From Bremerella volcania (GTDB lineage: Bacteria; Planctomycetota; Planctomycetia; Pirellulales; Pirellulaceae): a stretch of 64,000 nt of DNA. How positions within the stretch are numbered: the first letter of the stretch is position 1; every line of letters begins with the position of its first letter. A model generated the notes under the pieces. That model searched no databases. It was not told the origin of the DNA and worked only from the letters and a program-made list of their open reading frames with translations. Positions 45,590 to 55,748 of the stretch are shown here, piece after piece. A program made the position numbers and the translations under genes. The DNA is taken from the NCBI RefSeq assembly GCF_007748115.1, contig NZ_CP036289.1, positions 1,860,001 to 1,924,000 on the forward strand, in the 5' to 3' direction.

Positions 45590-47656
45590 TCAAGAGTTAT
45601 TGTGGTCTCTCACCAGGACGGCGACCGTTCGAGCGGCAACGTCGTAAAAGTGATCTTCCAATGCTCCACCGGGTGTCTCGCGAATATCGTCCGGTGACTC
45701 GTGCGAGGTGTCGATAACACATTGCCACTGGTCCGGTCGGCCTTCATGCAAACCGAATCGTACCACCTCCGAACTCGCGTTGACCATAACATATAAGTCA
45801 TCGTCCCGCTGCGAGCTCCCATGTAGACAGTACGCCAGTGTTCGTGACTCCGCCGTCATATCGACGTGACGACTCGGGCCAAACCAATGGATGTCATCGC
45901 GCCAAAAACGCGAGCGGGCGATCGACGGATGGCTCCGCCGAAATCGAATCATTCGCTTGAAGAAGCGAAAGATGTCTTGATGAAGGTCCAGCCGCCGCCA
46001 GTTGAGCCATGTCGTTTCGTTATCTTGGTTGTATGGGTTGTTGTTGCCACGCTGCGTCTGCAGGAACTCGTCCCCCATGCGAAACATCGGGGTGCCGGCG
46101 GACAGCATCAGCAGACAGAAAAAGTTCTTCACCTGCTGCTTTCGAAGTCGCATCACATCAGCAGGGACCTGGTCATCGCCTTCCCAACCACAATTCCAAC
46201 TGAAGTCATTGTACCCATCTGCGTTCTCGTGGCCGTTTGCCCAGTTGTTTTTGTAGTTAAACGAGACGAGATCGTAGAGAGTGAAACCATCATGCGACGA
46301 TACGTAGTTGACGCTCTGATACGGATGGTAGGCGTGCGAAAGGTCATCCGGAAACAAGTCAGAACTGCCATAGATCCGCGTCATGAGTTCGGGGACCATT
46401 GAGCTGTCGCCGCGGACAACTTGCTGCAGGGCATCCCGGTACGCACCATTCCATTGCATCCATTTTGTTCCCGGAAAATTGCGGCCAAGTTGATACGCTC
46501 CACCGGCATCCCACGGTTCGGCAATCAATCGAACGTGAGCTAAGTCGTCATCGGCCGCAATTTGCCCGAAGATTGGCGGATCCGTTGTGTTGATCGAACC
46601 ATCCGAGTTGCGCGCGAACGCCGACGCCAAATCAAAGCGAAAGCCGTCGACTTGCAATTCGTGAGCCCAGTAACGCAAGCTTTCCAGCACCATGCGTCGA
46701 ACGGCGCGATTGGCCGTGTGCATCGAGTTGCCGGTCCCACTAAAGTTGCAATAAGGCTTGTTCGGGTCGCCCGAGACCATATAGTACGTCGTGTTGTCGA
46801 TGCCTTTGAAGCTGTAGGTCGGGCCACGTTCATCTCCTTCACAGGTGTGGTTGTAGACGACGTCGAGGATGACTTCGATGCCGGCAGCATGCAGCGCCTC
46901 GACCATTTCGCGAAATTCATCGAGTTGGCAGCAGGGTGCGGATCGACTTGAGTAGCCGTCTTGGGGCGAGAACAGATTCAGCGGCATGTAGCCCCAGTAA
47001 TTGCCGTCTTGGGGATCGAACTGCTGGACCGGCATGAGTTCGACCGCCGTGACCCCCAGTTCGCGCAAGTAGGGTATTTTTTCGATCACACCGCGGAATG
47101 TGCCGCGTTCTGCTTCGGCGACGCTCGAACTCGCATGCCGCGTGAAGCCACCGACATGCATCTCATAAATCACCAGGTCCGACTGATGATGCGGTTGCTC
47201 AGATGACCTTGCCTCGGCGATAGTTGGCGTGGACTGGGGTAGAAGGCCCAGAGGCGCTCGACCGGCGTTCGAGCCAGGCTCGATCGCGGCTTGACGGTCG
47301 AAGTGCGGAGGAAAGAAAACGGCTCGCGCGTACGGATCGAGCAGAATCTTTTCCGCGTCAAACGAATGCCAATTGAATCCGGACGCAGGTGGTGGACCGT
47401 CAATTTGGTAGGCATAAAACCTGGCATCTCCGGCGTCATCTGCCCGGACGCGGCAATGCCAGATCGACCCGGACTTGTTTTTCAAATAATCAAGTGCTTG
47501 GCGATAGATGGGTTGAACGCAGTCGTCCTGTTTGTAGAGCAGCAAACTCACTCGCTCGGCGTGCTTCGAGTAGATCGCAAAGTTATAGGCCTGTTCGCAT
47601 TCGACCCACGACACGCCCAGCGGATAAGGGCAGCCTTCGCTGCTTTCCCAGTTCAT
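45590..47656 (-). CDS. glgX: Glycogen debranching enzyme, GlgX type
   Basis: 688 residues, start at 47656. N-terminal CBM48-like region (YPLGVSWVECEQAYNFAIYS), then the GH13 barrel: DVVYNHTCEGDE, nucleophile Asp in DGFRFDLASAF (about residue 340), acid/base Glu in LIAEPWD (about 376), and YVSSHDGFTLYDLV. It hydrolyses alpha-1,6 branches of glycogen or limit dextrin and feeds MalQ. 46 bp after rpiB. Confidence 0.93.
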   Translation of the reverse strand: MNWESSEGCPYPLGVSWVECEQAYNFAIYSKHAERVSLLLYKQDDCVQPIYRQALDYLKNKSGSIWHCRVRADDAGDARFYAYQIDGPPPASGFNWHSFDAEKILLDPYARAVFFPPHFDRQAAIEPGSNAGRAPLGLLPQSTPTIAEARSSEQPHHQSDLVIYEMHVGGFTRHASSSVAEAERGTFRGVIEKIPYLRELGVTAVELMPVQQFDPQDGNYWGYMPLNLFSPQDGYSSRSAPCCQLDEFREMVEALHAAGIEVILDVVYNHTCEGDERGPTYSFKGIDNTTYYMVSGDPNKPYCNFSGTGNSMHTANRAVRRMVLESLRYWAHELQVDGFRFDLASAFARNSDGSINTTDPPIFGQIAADDDLAHVRLIAEPWDAGGAYQLGRNFPGTKWMQWNGAYRDALQQVVRGDSSMVPELMTRIYGSSDLFPDDLSHAYHPYQSVNYVSSHDGFTLYDLVSFNYKNNWANGHENADGYNDFSWNCGWEGDDQVPADVMRLRKQQVKNFFCLLMLSAGTPMFRMGDEFLQTQRGNNNPYNQDNETTWLNWRRLDLHQDIFRFFKRMIRFRRSHPSIARSRFWRDDIHWFGPSRHVDMTAESRTLAYCLHGSSQRDDDLYVMVNASSEVVRFGLHEGRPDQWQCVIDTSHESPDDIRETPGGALEDHFYDVAARTVAVLVRDHNNS

Positions 47657-47702
47657 TGTATGGGTCTCCCCAGGCGGCGGTCGAGCGGCGCGTCGAGCCG
47701 TT

Positions 47703-48140
47703 TCACTTCGCGCCCTCATCGATCTTGCGAATCCGCAACACGTGCCGGCCATTTTCGAAGGGCGTGGTTAACCAGACTTCCACAATCTGCAATGCCAATT
47801 CCAAATCGATCAGCCGCTCTCCCAGCGACAGCAAATTCGCATCGTTGTGCTGCCGCGAAAGCCGAGCCGACTCGAAGCTCCAGCATAACGCGCAGCGGAT
47901 TCCGGGATGTCGATTCGCTGTCATCGCCTCACCATTACCCGAACCGCCCAACACAATGCCCCGATCGAATTCTCCCTTCGCCACGGCCGCGGTCGCCGGA
48001 TGAATAAAGTCCGGGTAGTCAACCAGATCGGTGCAATGTGCGCCAAAATCGCGCGGTTGATGGTTCAACGCGACAAGCCGCTGCTTGATCTTCTCCTTGT
48101 AGGCGAATCCAGCATGATCCGATGCGATTGCAATTCTCAT
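47703..48140 (-). CDS. rpiB: Ribose-5-phosphate isomerase B
   Basis: 145 residues: MRIAIASDHAGFAYKEKI, then VDYPDFIHPATAAVAKGEFD and the GGSGNGEAMTANRHPGIRCAL loop. Interconverts ribose and ribulose 5-phosphates. The motif at the active-site cysteine position reads GEAMTAN, with the cysteines found later (RCALCW), so allose-6-phosphate or another isomerase is possible. Tight spacing on both sides. Confidence 0.88.
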   Translation of the reverse strand: MRIAIASDHAGFAYKEKIKQRLVALNHQPRDFGAHCTDLVDYPDFIHPATAAVAKGEFDRGIVLGGSGNGEAMTANRHPGIRCALCWSFESARLSRQHNDANLLSLGERLIDLELALQIVEVWLTTPFENGRHVLRIRKIDEGAK

Positions 48141-48176
48141 ATCTGTACCCCCGCCGGTCGCAAAAAGCCTGATCTT

Positions 48177-48866
48177 CTAAGCGATCTTGACGATGATGTT
48201 GTGCAGCGTCTCGGCGGCAACTTCGATCTTGTCTGCGGCATTGGACATGTGCCGATAAACTTCGCGGCGACGCAACATCTCGACGAACGTTGAAATCTCG
48301 GCATGGACATCCCCGGACTCAGCCATCTGTCTGATTCGTTGTTCGTCAAACAGCTTGGCCACGGCGTGTCGATAAACGTCTTCTGTTTCGCGCTCCGTCT
48401 TATGGGCCTTTCTGGCATCCGCTTCGGCATCTAGCGGCTTGCTTCGCAATTTGGCATATCCTTGGTGCAGCGACTGCATGCCTTCCAGTAATAGAGCAGC
48501 CATTTCCTGCATGGGTTCATCTGGAGTGACTTGCAAGATCTCGAGTTCGCGCACGGTGGTTTTCGCATAACCGACAACATCGTCGATGGTGCTAATAGCT
48601 CGGTAAATGTCATCGCGATCCATCGGCGTGGAGAACGATCGATTGAGCTGATCCATGTTTTGATGTTTTAAATCGTCGCACCGATGCTCCAGTTCTCGTA
48701 CCTGAACGCCTTTGTTACGATCGCCGTCCTTCATAAACTGGGCAAAAACCGTCATCGCTTCGAGACTTAAATCGCATTGCCCATTCAGCAGGAGATAGAA
48801 GTCCGGAGCGCGAGGGAAAGCTCGGTCCAGTAACCGTCGGAGTAGTGATTTCTTTTTCCCAATCAT
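48177..48866 (-). CDS. DUF47/PhoU-like regulator of phosphate uptake
   Basis: 229 residues, mostly alpha-helical, with LEHRCDDLKHQNMDQLNRSFSTP and DRDDIYRAISTIDDVVGYAK, the family signature with metal-binding acidic residues. DUF47 proteins accompany PiT permeases, as here (28 bp downstream of the PiT gene), and probably adjust transport. Start ATG 48866. Confidence 0.9.
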   Translation of the reverse strand: MIGKKKSLLRRLLDRAFPRAPDFYLLLNGQCDLSLEAMTVFAQFMKDGDRNKGVQVRELEHRCDDLKHQNMDQLNRSFSTPMDRDDIYRAISTIDDVVGYAKTTVRELEILQVTPDEPMQEMAALLLEGMQSLHQGYAKLRSKPLDAEADARKAHKTERETEDVYRHAVAKLFDEQRIRQMAESGDVHAEISTFVEMLRRREVYRHMSNAADKIEVAAETLHNIIVKIA

Positions 48867-48893
48867 GTCAGGACGTACCAGAAGCAAGTGGAT

Positions 48894-49937
48894 TTAATTC
48901 ACGCTGGAAATCAGCCAGGAGGCAACTGTGTAGATCAGGATCGCAACAGTTGCGGCAGCTGGGATCGTGACGACCCATGCGGCAACAATCTCCTTCCCCT
49001 TCTGCCAACGCACGGCCCTAGGACGTTCGGACGCGCCAATGCCCATAATCGACGAAGTCACGACGTGGGTTGTTGACACGGGTGCTCCAAACAAGGCCGC
49101 ACCAAGGATGACGCTGCCTGCGGTCAGTTGGGCATCGACAGCGTGCAATGGTCGCAGCTTGTAAATGCCGAATCCTACCGTGCGAACGATTCTCCAGCCG
49201 CCGGAAAGAATGCCGGCGGTGACGGCCGTGGCACAAAGCACGATCACCCACAGCGGCACCTCAAATCGCGGCAGATAACCGCCCAGAACCAGCAACATTG
49301 TGATCACGCCCATACTCTTTTGCGCGTCGTTTGCTCCGTGAGAAAACGCCAGTCCGGCCGCCGTCACAAATTGCACCCGCCGCAACGACCGATTTACCGT
49401 CGGTCGTGCGGCGCGCAAGAGCAGTCGCATCAGACGATGGATCACAAACCCGACCACGAAGCCGACCAGCGGCGACAGCAAAAGCGCCAGGATCACCTTC
49501 GTAACACCGACAAGCTTGCCGCCAGCCAGTTCGCCCACGCCCCACACAACATGATCGGGGCCCGCCGCGATGACAACCACGCCCACCAGCCCGCCGACCA
49601 GCGCGTGCGACGACGATGACGGAATGGCCAGCCACCACGTCAGCAAATTCCAGCAGATAGCTCCGAGCACACCACAAAGCACAATCGCAACCGACGGCGC
49701 GGCGGGCAAGTCGCGAACGTTGACAAAGTTTCCGATGGTGTCCGCCACAGCGGTCCCGGCGAGTAGCGGCCCCAGGAATTCGAAGACGGCTACCAGTATC
49801 ACCGCCTGGATGGGCGTCGCCGCTCGCGAGGCGACTATCGTTGCGACTATGTTCGACGCGTCGTGAAACCCGTTCGTATAATCGAACAGCACGACCACGA
49901 TCACCGTCACTACAGTCAGTGTGAGTAGCCAGTTCAT
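48894..49937 (-). CDS. PiT-family inorganic phosphate transporter
   Basis: 347 residues with ten or so helices and the two inverted family signatures: FDYTNGFHDASNIVATIVAS near the N-terminus and FSHGANDAQKSMGVIT in the second half. Moves phosphate with H+ or metal. Paired with DUF47. Phosphate uptake suits polyphosphate metabolism by PPK2 in this island. Confidence 0.94.
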   Translation of the reverse strand: MNWLLTLTVVTVIVVVLFDYTNGFHDASNIVATIVASRAATPIQAVILVAVFEFLGPLLAGTAVADTIGNFVNVRDLPAAPSVAIVLCGVLGAICWNLLTWWLAIPSSSSHALVGGLVGVVVIAAGPDHVVWGVGELAGGKLVGVTKVILALLLSPLVGFVVGFVIHRLMRLLLRAARPTVNRSLRRVQFVTAAGLAFSHGANDAQKSMGVITMLLVLGGYLPRFEVPLWVIVLCATAVTAGILSGGWRIVRTVGFGIYKLRPLHAVDAQLTAGSVILGAALFGAPVSTTHVVTSSIMGIGASERPRAVRWQKGKEIVAAWVVTIPAAATVAILIYTVASWLISSVN

Positions 49938-49986
49938 CTCGCGGGCGAGACCTTGTTGTCGGTGTTCACATTGTCGGCGGCGCGGC

Positions 49987-50952
49987 TCATTTGAACCATC
50001 CCGCGCGGTAAAATCTCCACAACATGGCCAGCGTGATCGTCACCATAACGCCCAGAACGCAGAAGTAAGCATAGTCCCACTGCAACTCGGGCATGCGGCG
50101 AAAGTTCATTCCGTAAATCCCTGTGATCAACGTGAGCGGGATAAAGATCGTCGAGATGATGGTCAACAACCTCAGCCGGTCATTTGTTTTGCTCTGCAGT
50201 TGTAATTGGTATTCCTGATGGATGGCATTCAGGTGCGCAAGCTGCCGGCCAATCGAGCGGGAAGCGTGCTCCAAGTGCGAGAACGCGTCGCGGAAATAGT
50301 CTTGCAAACCTTCGATGCGGAACGATTCGGATTCGATCGTCTGTAGAGAACCCACACAGTAAAGCTGATCTTCGAAGGTCGCAGCTAGTCGTGTGAGCTG
50401 TCGCTTTAGCAGTAAAGATTGTTCCGTCAGCTCTTCGTCGTCCACATCGTCGAGCATCTCATCGAGACGATCGATGGCGTCGCGAGTCCGCAGGGTGAAG
50501 GCCATGTCGTCATCGATGAGGTGGTCGAGAATCTGATACAGAATCGCCGACGTGTCCGCGGTATGAAAACGCATGCCGTCGCTGTACTGATCGGAGATCG
50601 TCTCCAGTGCGGGAATCGCATACTCATGGATCGTGATCAGCATGCCCGGGGTACAGACAATCCACAGAAACGTCCGATGCTCGGCCTCCCAACTCGCGTG
50701 CGTCGGAATGCCAAGAAAGAGCGACTTGCCGTAGGCGACCAAGCGTGAGGCCGGTGTGGGATCAAGGCACGCCTCGATCGCCAGCGGATGCAGCTCCAAC
50801 GCAGTGAGAAACTCCGTCAGCGATTCTGGTTCGCCACGCTCCAGATCGATCCAACAGGGGCCGCCCACGCTGGATGCACCGGCCGGCGAACGCTCCGGCG
50901 GACATCGTTCGAGGTAACGGTCTTGAGTGAGGCGGTATGTTTGTTGCTTCAC
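49987..50952 (-). CDS. corA: CorA-family Mg2+ channel
   Basis: 321 residues: soluble N-terminal domain, long stalk helix (HLEHASRSIGRQLAHLNAIH), then two membrane helices with the selectivity motif GIYGMNF at about residue 285. Carries Mg2+, Co2+ or Ni2+ passively. 21 bp after the methyltransferase gene. Normal length. Confidence 0.94.
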   Translation of the reverse strand: MKQQTYRLTQDRYLERCPPERSPAGASSVGGPCWIDLERGEPESLTEFLTALELHPLAIEACLDPTPASRLVAYGKSLFLGIPTHASWEAEHRTFLWIVCTPGMLITIHEYAIPALETISDQYSDGMRFHTADTSAILYQILDHLIDDDMAFTLRTRDAIDRLDEMLDDVDDEELTEQSLLLKRQLTRLAATFEDQLYCVGSLQTIESESFRIEGLQDYFRDAFSHLEHASRSIGRQLAHLNAIHQEYQLQLQSKTNDRLRLLTIISTIFIPLTLITGIYGMNFRRMPELQWDYAYFCVLGVMVTITLAMLWRFYRAGWFK

Positions 50953-50973
50953 GGTACGTCTGCTTTCGAGGGC

Positions 50974-51666
50974 CTACGGCTTGACTGCCAGCACGATTTC
51001 GACAGCGACCCACATGTGCTCGATGTCCGTTTCCTTGACGTCAAAGCCCGCTGCCTCAATTGCTCGTCGTGCGTAGATGGGGCGGCAGTCCATCAAGTTG
51101 GGAAAGTGTTTGTGCGTCCATTCGTAGGCCTTCATGATTACGCCTTGCTTTCCTTCCTTGGAAAGCGCGACCACCACCAGCCGTCCTCCCGTTGTGAGCA
51201 CTCGCTTCCATTCGGCCAACACCTTGGGGATTTCGGGCGTGTCGAACAGCTCGAAAGTGAAGCTCGTGAAGATCCCGTCGAGCGAATTGTCTTCGTAGGG
51301 CAGTGCTTCGGCATCGCTGCAGGTCAATTCAACCTGATCCCGCAAGCCCTCACGCTGTAGCAGTTCATTGGTCAGGGCGACCATCTCGTCCGAGATATCG
51401 ACGCCGAAGACTTTGCCGGTTGGCCCGACGGCTTGAGCCAGTTCGACGACGCTGTGTCCCGTGCCGAAGCCGACTTCCAGGATTCGCTCACCAGGCTGGG
51501 CAGCCAACTTCTGCAAACCTCTCTCACGCATCGGCTGCTCGGAGTGTTCCGCCAGCAAGTCGTACACTTTGGCGATCTTGTTGTAATACGCCTTCGTCTC
51601 GTCCTTGGTCTGAAAGATGCGCAGGACGCCTGGTTCGTATTTATTCACGTTGGTTTCAGGTGGCAT
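50974..51666 (-). CDS. Class I SAM-dependent methyltransferase (UbiE-like)
   Basis: 230 residues, start at 51666 (MPPETNVNKYEPG), overlapping the APC permease stop by 11 bp. Motif I ILEVGFGTGHSVVELA, then FGVDISDEMVALTNELL and CSDAEALPYEDNSLDGI follow a UbiE/COQ5-like pattern. Substrate unknown; the neighbours are transporters, so quinone methylation is not supported by context. Confidence 0.85.
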   Translation of the reverse strand: MPPETNVNKYEPGVLRIFQTKDETKAYYNKIAKVYDLLAEHSEQPMRERGLQKLAAQPGERILEVGFGTGHSVVELAQAVGPTGKVFGVDISDEMVALTNELLQREGLRDQVELTCSDAEALPYEDNSLDGIFTSFTFELFDTPEIPKVLAEWKRVLTTGGRLVVVALSKEGKQGVIMKAYEWTHKHFPNLMDCRPIYARRAIEAAGFDVKETDIEHMWVAVEIVLAVKP

Positions 51667-52972
51667 CAACGTCGTCCTTTTCAGTGGGAGTTGGGCATTC
51701 GCGTTGACAGAATATGATTTCGACAATCGCGATGGCGGCAAAGAATCCAATCAACCAGAACAAGGTTGTTGGCTCGTTGGCTGCCAAGTGCGTTATCAAC
51801 AGGCTGAGCGTCGTCAACATCAAACCGATGCCCAGCAATATGAGCGATAGTTTGCTATTGGTGCGAGATCTCAATCGCAGATTCGCGACCGAAACACCAA
51901 GCGACACTAGCAGAAAAGTTGCGCTGGAGAAGGTCGCGATCGTTTCCAGTCCGCCGAGTATTGTGAAGACCATCGCCAAGCCCGTTAACGCGACCACCGC
52001 CACCCAGGGAACGTCGGCTCGGCTGCGAAACGAAAAAGCCGCTGGCATTCTTTTTCCAGTTGCCATTTCGGCCATCATCCGCGACGCGCCGAATGCGGTC
52101 GCATTGATGGCAGAGGAAGTCGCCAACAGCGCGGCGATGTCGACGAGGATTTGACCGGCGTTTCCGAGCGCCGGTTTCGCGGCGACCGACAGTGCGTATT
52201 CTTCAGCAGCGGTCAACTCTTCAACCGTCAGGTTGCCGACCGCGACTAGCGCCACTCCAATGTAAATCAGCGAAGTCACCACAATCGAACCGTAAATCCC
52301 TCGCGGAATGTTGCGGGTCGGGTTCTCCGTTTCCAGAACGGCGTTCGTAATCAACTGAAATCCCTCAAACGCCACAAAGATCATTGCACCTGCCACAAAA
52401 ACCGACGACACGCCTTTCTCAAACACGGGCACGAGATGATCTTGCTTGATGTAGAACGCTCCGGCGATGGCGAACAGCCCCAGCAAGATGACCTTCGTCG
52501 CGACGATGAGGTCCTCGGTGACTCCGCTCGCATGAACGCCTCGCAGGTTGACGACCATGAAGAAGAGCAACACGCCGGCGGACAACACCATGCGGACCGC
52601 CGGAGATTCGGCACTTCCGAGCAGGTGAGCCCCGTAGGCCCCAAATGTGTACGCGTACAACGCAAGCGTGCCGACATATCCGACCACTACCGCCCATCCG
52701 GTGATGCCAGCGACGTTGGGGTGCTTGGGAAACGCGCGTTCCAGGTACGTAAAGCTAGCTCCGTCACTATGGAATCCGAGTGCCAACTTTACGTAAGAGT
52801 ACCCTGCTGCGAGCGCCACCAGGCTGCCAATCGCGAACGCCAACGGCGCAGCATGCCCTGCGATCTCAACGGTCATGCCCAGCACCGAAAAGATGCCGCC
52901 ACCAATCATCCCCCCGATGCCCATCGCCAGGAGTTCGGGAATCCCGAGTTTTTGGGTACCGGTCGCGTTCAC
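51656..52972 (-). CDS. APC-family amino acid permease
   Basis: 438 residues with twelve helices. N-terminal signature LAMGIGGMIGGGIFSVLGM, then VAFEGFQLITNAVLETENPTRNIPRGI. A cationic or neutral amino acid carrier; the substrate cannot be told. It overlaps the H+-ATPase stop by 4 bp, so a proton-coupled partner is plausible. Confidence 0.88.
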   Translation of the reverse strand: MNATGTQKLGIPELLAMGIGGMIGGGIFSVLGMTVEIAGHAAPLAFAIGSLVALAAGYSYVKLALGFHSDGASFTYLERAFPKHPNVAGITGWAVVVGYVGTLALYAYTFGAYGAHLLGSAESPAVRMVLSAGVLLFFMVVNLRGVHASGVTEDLIVATKVILLGLFAIAGAFYIKQDHLVPVFEKGVSSVFVAGAMIFVAFEGFQLITNAVLETENPTRNIPRGIYGSIVVTSLIYIGVALVAVGNLTVEELTAAEEYALSVAAKPALGNAGQILVDIAALLATSSAINATAFGASRMMAEMATGKRMPAAFSFRSRADVPWVAVVALTGLAMVFTILGGLETIATFSSATFLLVSLGVSVANLRLRSRTNSKLSLILLGIGLMLTTLSLLITHLAANEPTTLFWLIGFFAAIAIVEIIFCQRECPTPTEKDDVDAT

Positions 52973-55602
52973 TCAACCACCTCGTGCATGTGCTCGCGGC
53001 CCAACAGCCACTTGGTTCTGTGCAGCATACGATAGACGGACACCTTGAGGAAGTCGTTGAAGACAAACCACACGGTGGCGTAGATATAGATGTACAAGGC
53101 GTATTTCCAACCGACCGGCTCCATGAACAAACCATAGACGGCGATCAGCGTGCCGATAATGCGAGTCGTCATCGCGGGAATGAACAACTTGAGGGAGGGG
53201 TACGGTCGATGCCAGAAGTGTCGCTCGCCGGTGCGGGTCACGTAGATCGTGGAATGCCCCGCCACGTCCAGCTTGAGGAAGATAATGGCCTGAATCAACG
53301 CGTGAGAGAACTTCAATTCCTGAAGGACAAAGAAGAGCAAAAAGGACGACGCCACGCCCGCCAGACCAAGGACGGTAGCGATCGTCAATACTTCACGCAT
53401 GTTCCAGCGAACTGGCTTCGGTTCTATCTTGGCGTTGTCATACGCGATGGCCATGATCGGAATGTCGTTCAGCAGCGCGAGAATGATGATCATGAGCGCC
53501 GTCACGGGATAAAAGTTGAACGCCACGATCGCGAGTGTCATGAATAAGATCACGCGCAGCGTTTCCGCAATGCGGAAGATGGCATAGCTTTTCATCCGCC
53601 CAAAGATCATGCGCGCTTCCTCCAAAGCGCGGATGATCACTGAAAGTCCGGGTTGGAGCAGCACGACGTCGGCGGCGGCTCGCGCCGCATCGGTCGCGCC
53701 CGACACCGCGATCCCAGCATCGGCTTTCTTGAGAGCCGGTGCGTCGTTCACACCGTCGCCCGTCATGGCCACGATGTGATCGTGCTTCTGGAGGCGATCG
53801 ACGATCTTGTATTTGTCCTCCGGGAAGACCTGGGCGAAGCCGCCCGTTTCTTCGATCAGGCGAATGATCTCCGATTCGTGTCGACGGACGAAACCGTCAT
53901 GCGGGCGAAGCTGCCGCAACCTCTCTTCCAGTTTCTCGACGACTTCCTCCGCGACCGCGTGGACCTCGTCGGGAGAAGCTTCGGGCTTGAGCCGGCCGTA
54001 TAACGACTCCGTCACGACGTCAGCGATCAGGAGCAACTCGACCGGCTTGTCTTCCTTCAGCTCGGTGTGGTCGCGAATCTCGCCTTCGATCCCCAACACT
54101 TCGGCAATCTGGCGAGCGATCGCCAGGTTGTCACCCGTGATCATCTTGATGTCGAGGCCGAGGTTCTTCGCCTCTGCGATGGTGTCCGCGGAGTCATCGC
54201 GCGGTGGATCAAAGAACGGCAACAAGCCCACGAACCGAAAGGCCGAATCTGTCGGCTGCTTGAACGCTACGCCCAGCGTGCGATAGCCCTTTTTGGCAAA
54301 GAGTTCGACCTGTTGAGTGGCTTGCTCTTCAACCGCCGGATCGTCGCAGAGGGCGAGGATAGCTTGGGGTGCGCCTTTCGAGACAACGAGCTCGCCGTCA
54401 TTGCCGGTGAGCGAGGCTTCGGTTCGTTTGCGTACGGGGTCGAAAGGGACAAACTCCTTCAATTGATAGGCACCAAGACGGCTATGTCCGCCCGACTTGT
54501 TGAGAGCATCGAAGATGGGCATCTCGAGGGGATCGTTGTTTTCTTCGCGACTAGCTAGGGCCGCGTAAAACACGGTATCGTCCGGCGAATAGCCGTTGAA
54601 CGTGACCGGATCGCCAAGCTGCATTTTGTTTTTGGTCAACGTCCCGGTTTTGTCGCTACACAGGATGTCGACTCCCGCGAGTTCTTCGATCGCGACCAGC
54701 CGGCTAACGATCGCCTGGTGCTTGGCCAACCGCACGGCACCCACCGCCATCGTGACCGACAACACGGCGGGTAGGGCAACGGGAATCGAAGCCACGGTCA
54801 ATACCAGCGAAAACCGCAGAATCTCCATCAGAGAATCGTGCCGGTAGAGGCCCGTAAAGATGATCAACACAACCATCACTGCCGATATCAGAATCAAGTA
54901 GTTGCCGACATTGACGACGGCTTTCTGGAAGTGGCTTCGCTGCTGCTTCTCGGCCTGCGCCACCAAGGCCACGGTGTTGCCGAAGAACGTGTTCAAGCCG
55001 GTCGCGGTTACGACCGCCGTCATCTCGCCCATTTTCACGACCGAATTCGCATAGGCGACGTCACCCGCGGACTTGTCCGCTGGCATCGATTCACCGGTTA
55101 ACGCGGATTGATCGGCTTGCAGGTAGCCGCCCTCGACCAGCTTGACGTCGGCCGGAACGATATTGCCGATTCGCAATTTGACAATGTCGCCGGGTACGAG
55201 CTGCCGCGCCGGGATTTCCTGCCATTTGCCGTTACGGAGCGCAAGCGCCGTCCGGGCGAGCTTTTCCTTCAGCAGTTTGAGTGCTTTGAGAGCCGATGCT
55301 TCCTGCCGAAAGTCGATCACGACGTTTACCAGCAGCAAGATGATAATAATCGTGAAGTCTTCCCACTTCTGCACGGCGGCCGAGAGAATCGCCGCCGCCT
55401 CGATCATCCAGGGAATCGGGCCCCAGAACCGTTTCAGAATCCGTTTAAACGTTGATTCCTCTTTTTCCGGAATCTCGTTCAATCCGTATCGCTGTTGCCG
55501 CCGCTGTACCTCGTCGCTGGCGAGTCCTGTAGACGCATTGCCTGCGAGGCGATCAAGGGCTTCTTCCACCGACAGCTTTTGGAAATCAGCGTTCTCTGGC
55601 AT
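52969..55602 (-). CDS. Plasma-membrane type H+-exporting P-type ATPase
   Basis: 877 residues, the P3A type. Phosphorylation site CSDKTGTLTKNKM at about residue 319, TGDGVNDAPALKKADAGIAVS at about 615, ten helices, and a long C-terminal region (LDVAGHSTIYVTRTGERHFW). Pumps protons out at the cost of ATP. First gene of the twelve-gene array. Only the last helix region has a second, diverged copy, fused at 35870-36364. Confidence 0.95.
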   Translation of the reverse strand: MPENADFQKLSVEEALDRLAGNASTGLASDEVQRRQQRYGLNEIPEKEESTFKRILKRFWGPIPWMIEAAAILSAAVQKWEDFTIIIILLLVNVVIDFRQEASALKALKLLKEKLARTALALRNGKWQEIPARQLVPGDIVKLRIGNIVPADVKLVEGGYLQADQSALTGESMPADKSAGDVAYANSVVKMGEMTAVVTATGLNTFFGNTVALVAQAEKQQRSHFQKAVVNVGNYLILISAVMVVLIIFTGLYRHDSLMEILRFSLVLTVASIPVALPAVLSVTMAVGAVRLAKHQAIVSRLVAIEELAGVDILCSDKTGTLTKNKMQLGDPVTFNGYSPDDTVFYAALASREENNDPLEMPIFDALNKSGGHSRLGAYQLKEFVPFDPVRKRTEASLTGNDGELVVSKGAPQAILALCDDPAVEEQATQQVELFAKKGYRTLGVAFKQPTDSAFRFVGLLPFFDPPRDDSADTIAEAKNLGLDIKMITGDNLAIARQIAEVLGIEGEIRDHTELKEDKPVELLLIADVVTESLYGRLKPEASPDEVHAVAEEVVEKLEERLRQLRPHDGFVRRHESEIIRLIEETGGFAQVFPEDKYKIVDRLQKHDHIVAMTGDGVNDAPALKKADAGIAVSGATDAARAAADVVLLQPGLSVIIRALEEARMIFGRMKSYAIFRIAETLRVILFMTLAIVAFNFYPVTALMIIILALLNDIPIMAIAYDNAKIEPKPVRWNMREVLTIATVLGLAGVASSFLLFFVLQELKFSHALIQAIIFLKLDVAGHSTIYVTRTGERHFWHRPYPSLKLFIPAMTTRIIGTLIAVYGLFMEPVGWKYALYIYIYATVWFVFNDFLKVSVYRMLHRTKWLLGREHMHEVVE

Positions 55603-55748
55603 AGTCTTGTCCTTTGTTGCCTGCGCTGACAGGAACGTGGTTCGACCGCTTCGGTCGTGGTTGCGACAATTGGACTGCGCTCATTCTACCCTTTCTCAAA
55701 ATCAACTCGACCCCTCGCGCTTCATGCGTACCGTTGGTTCCCAAGTTC

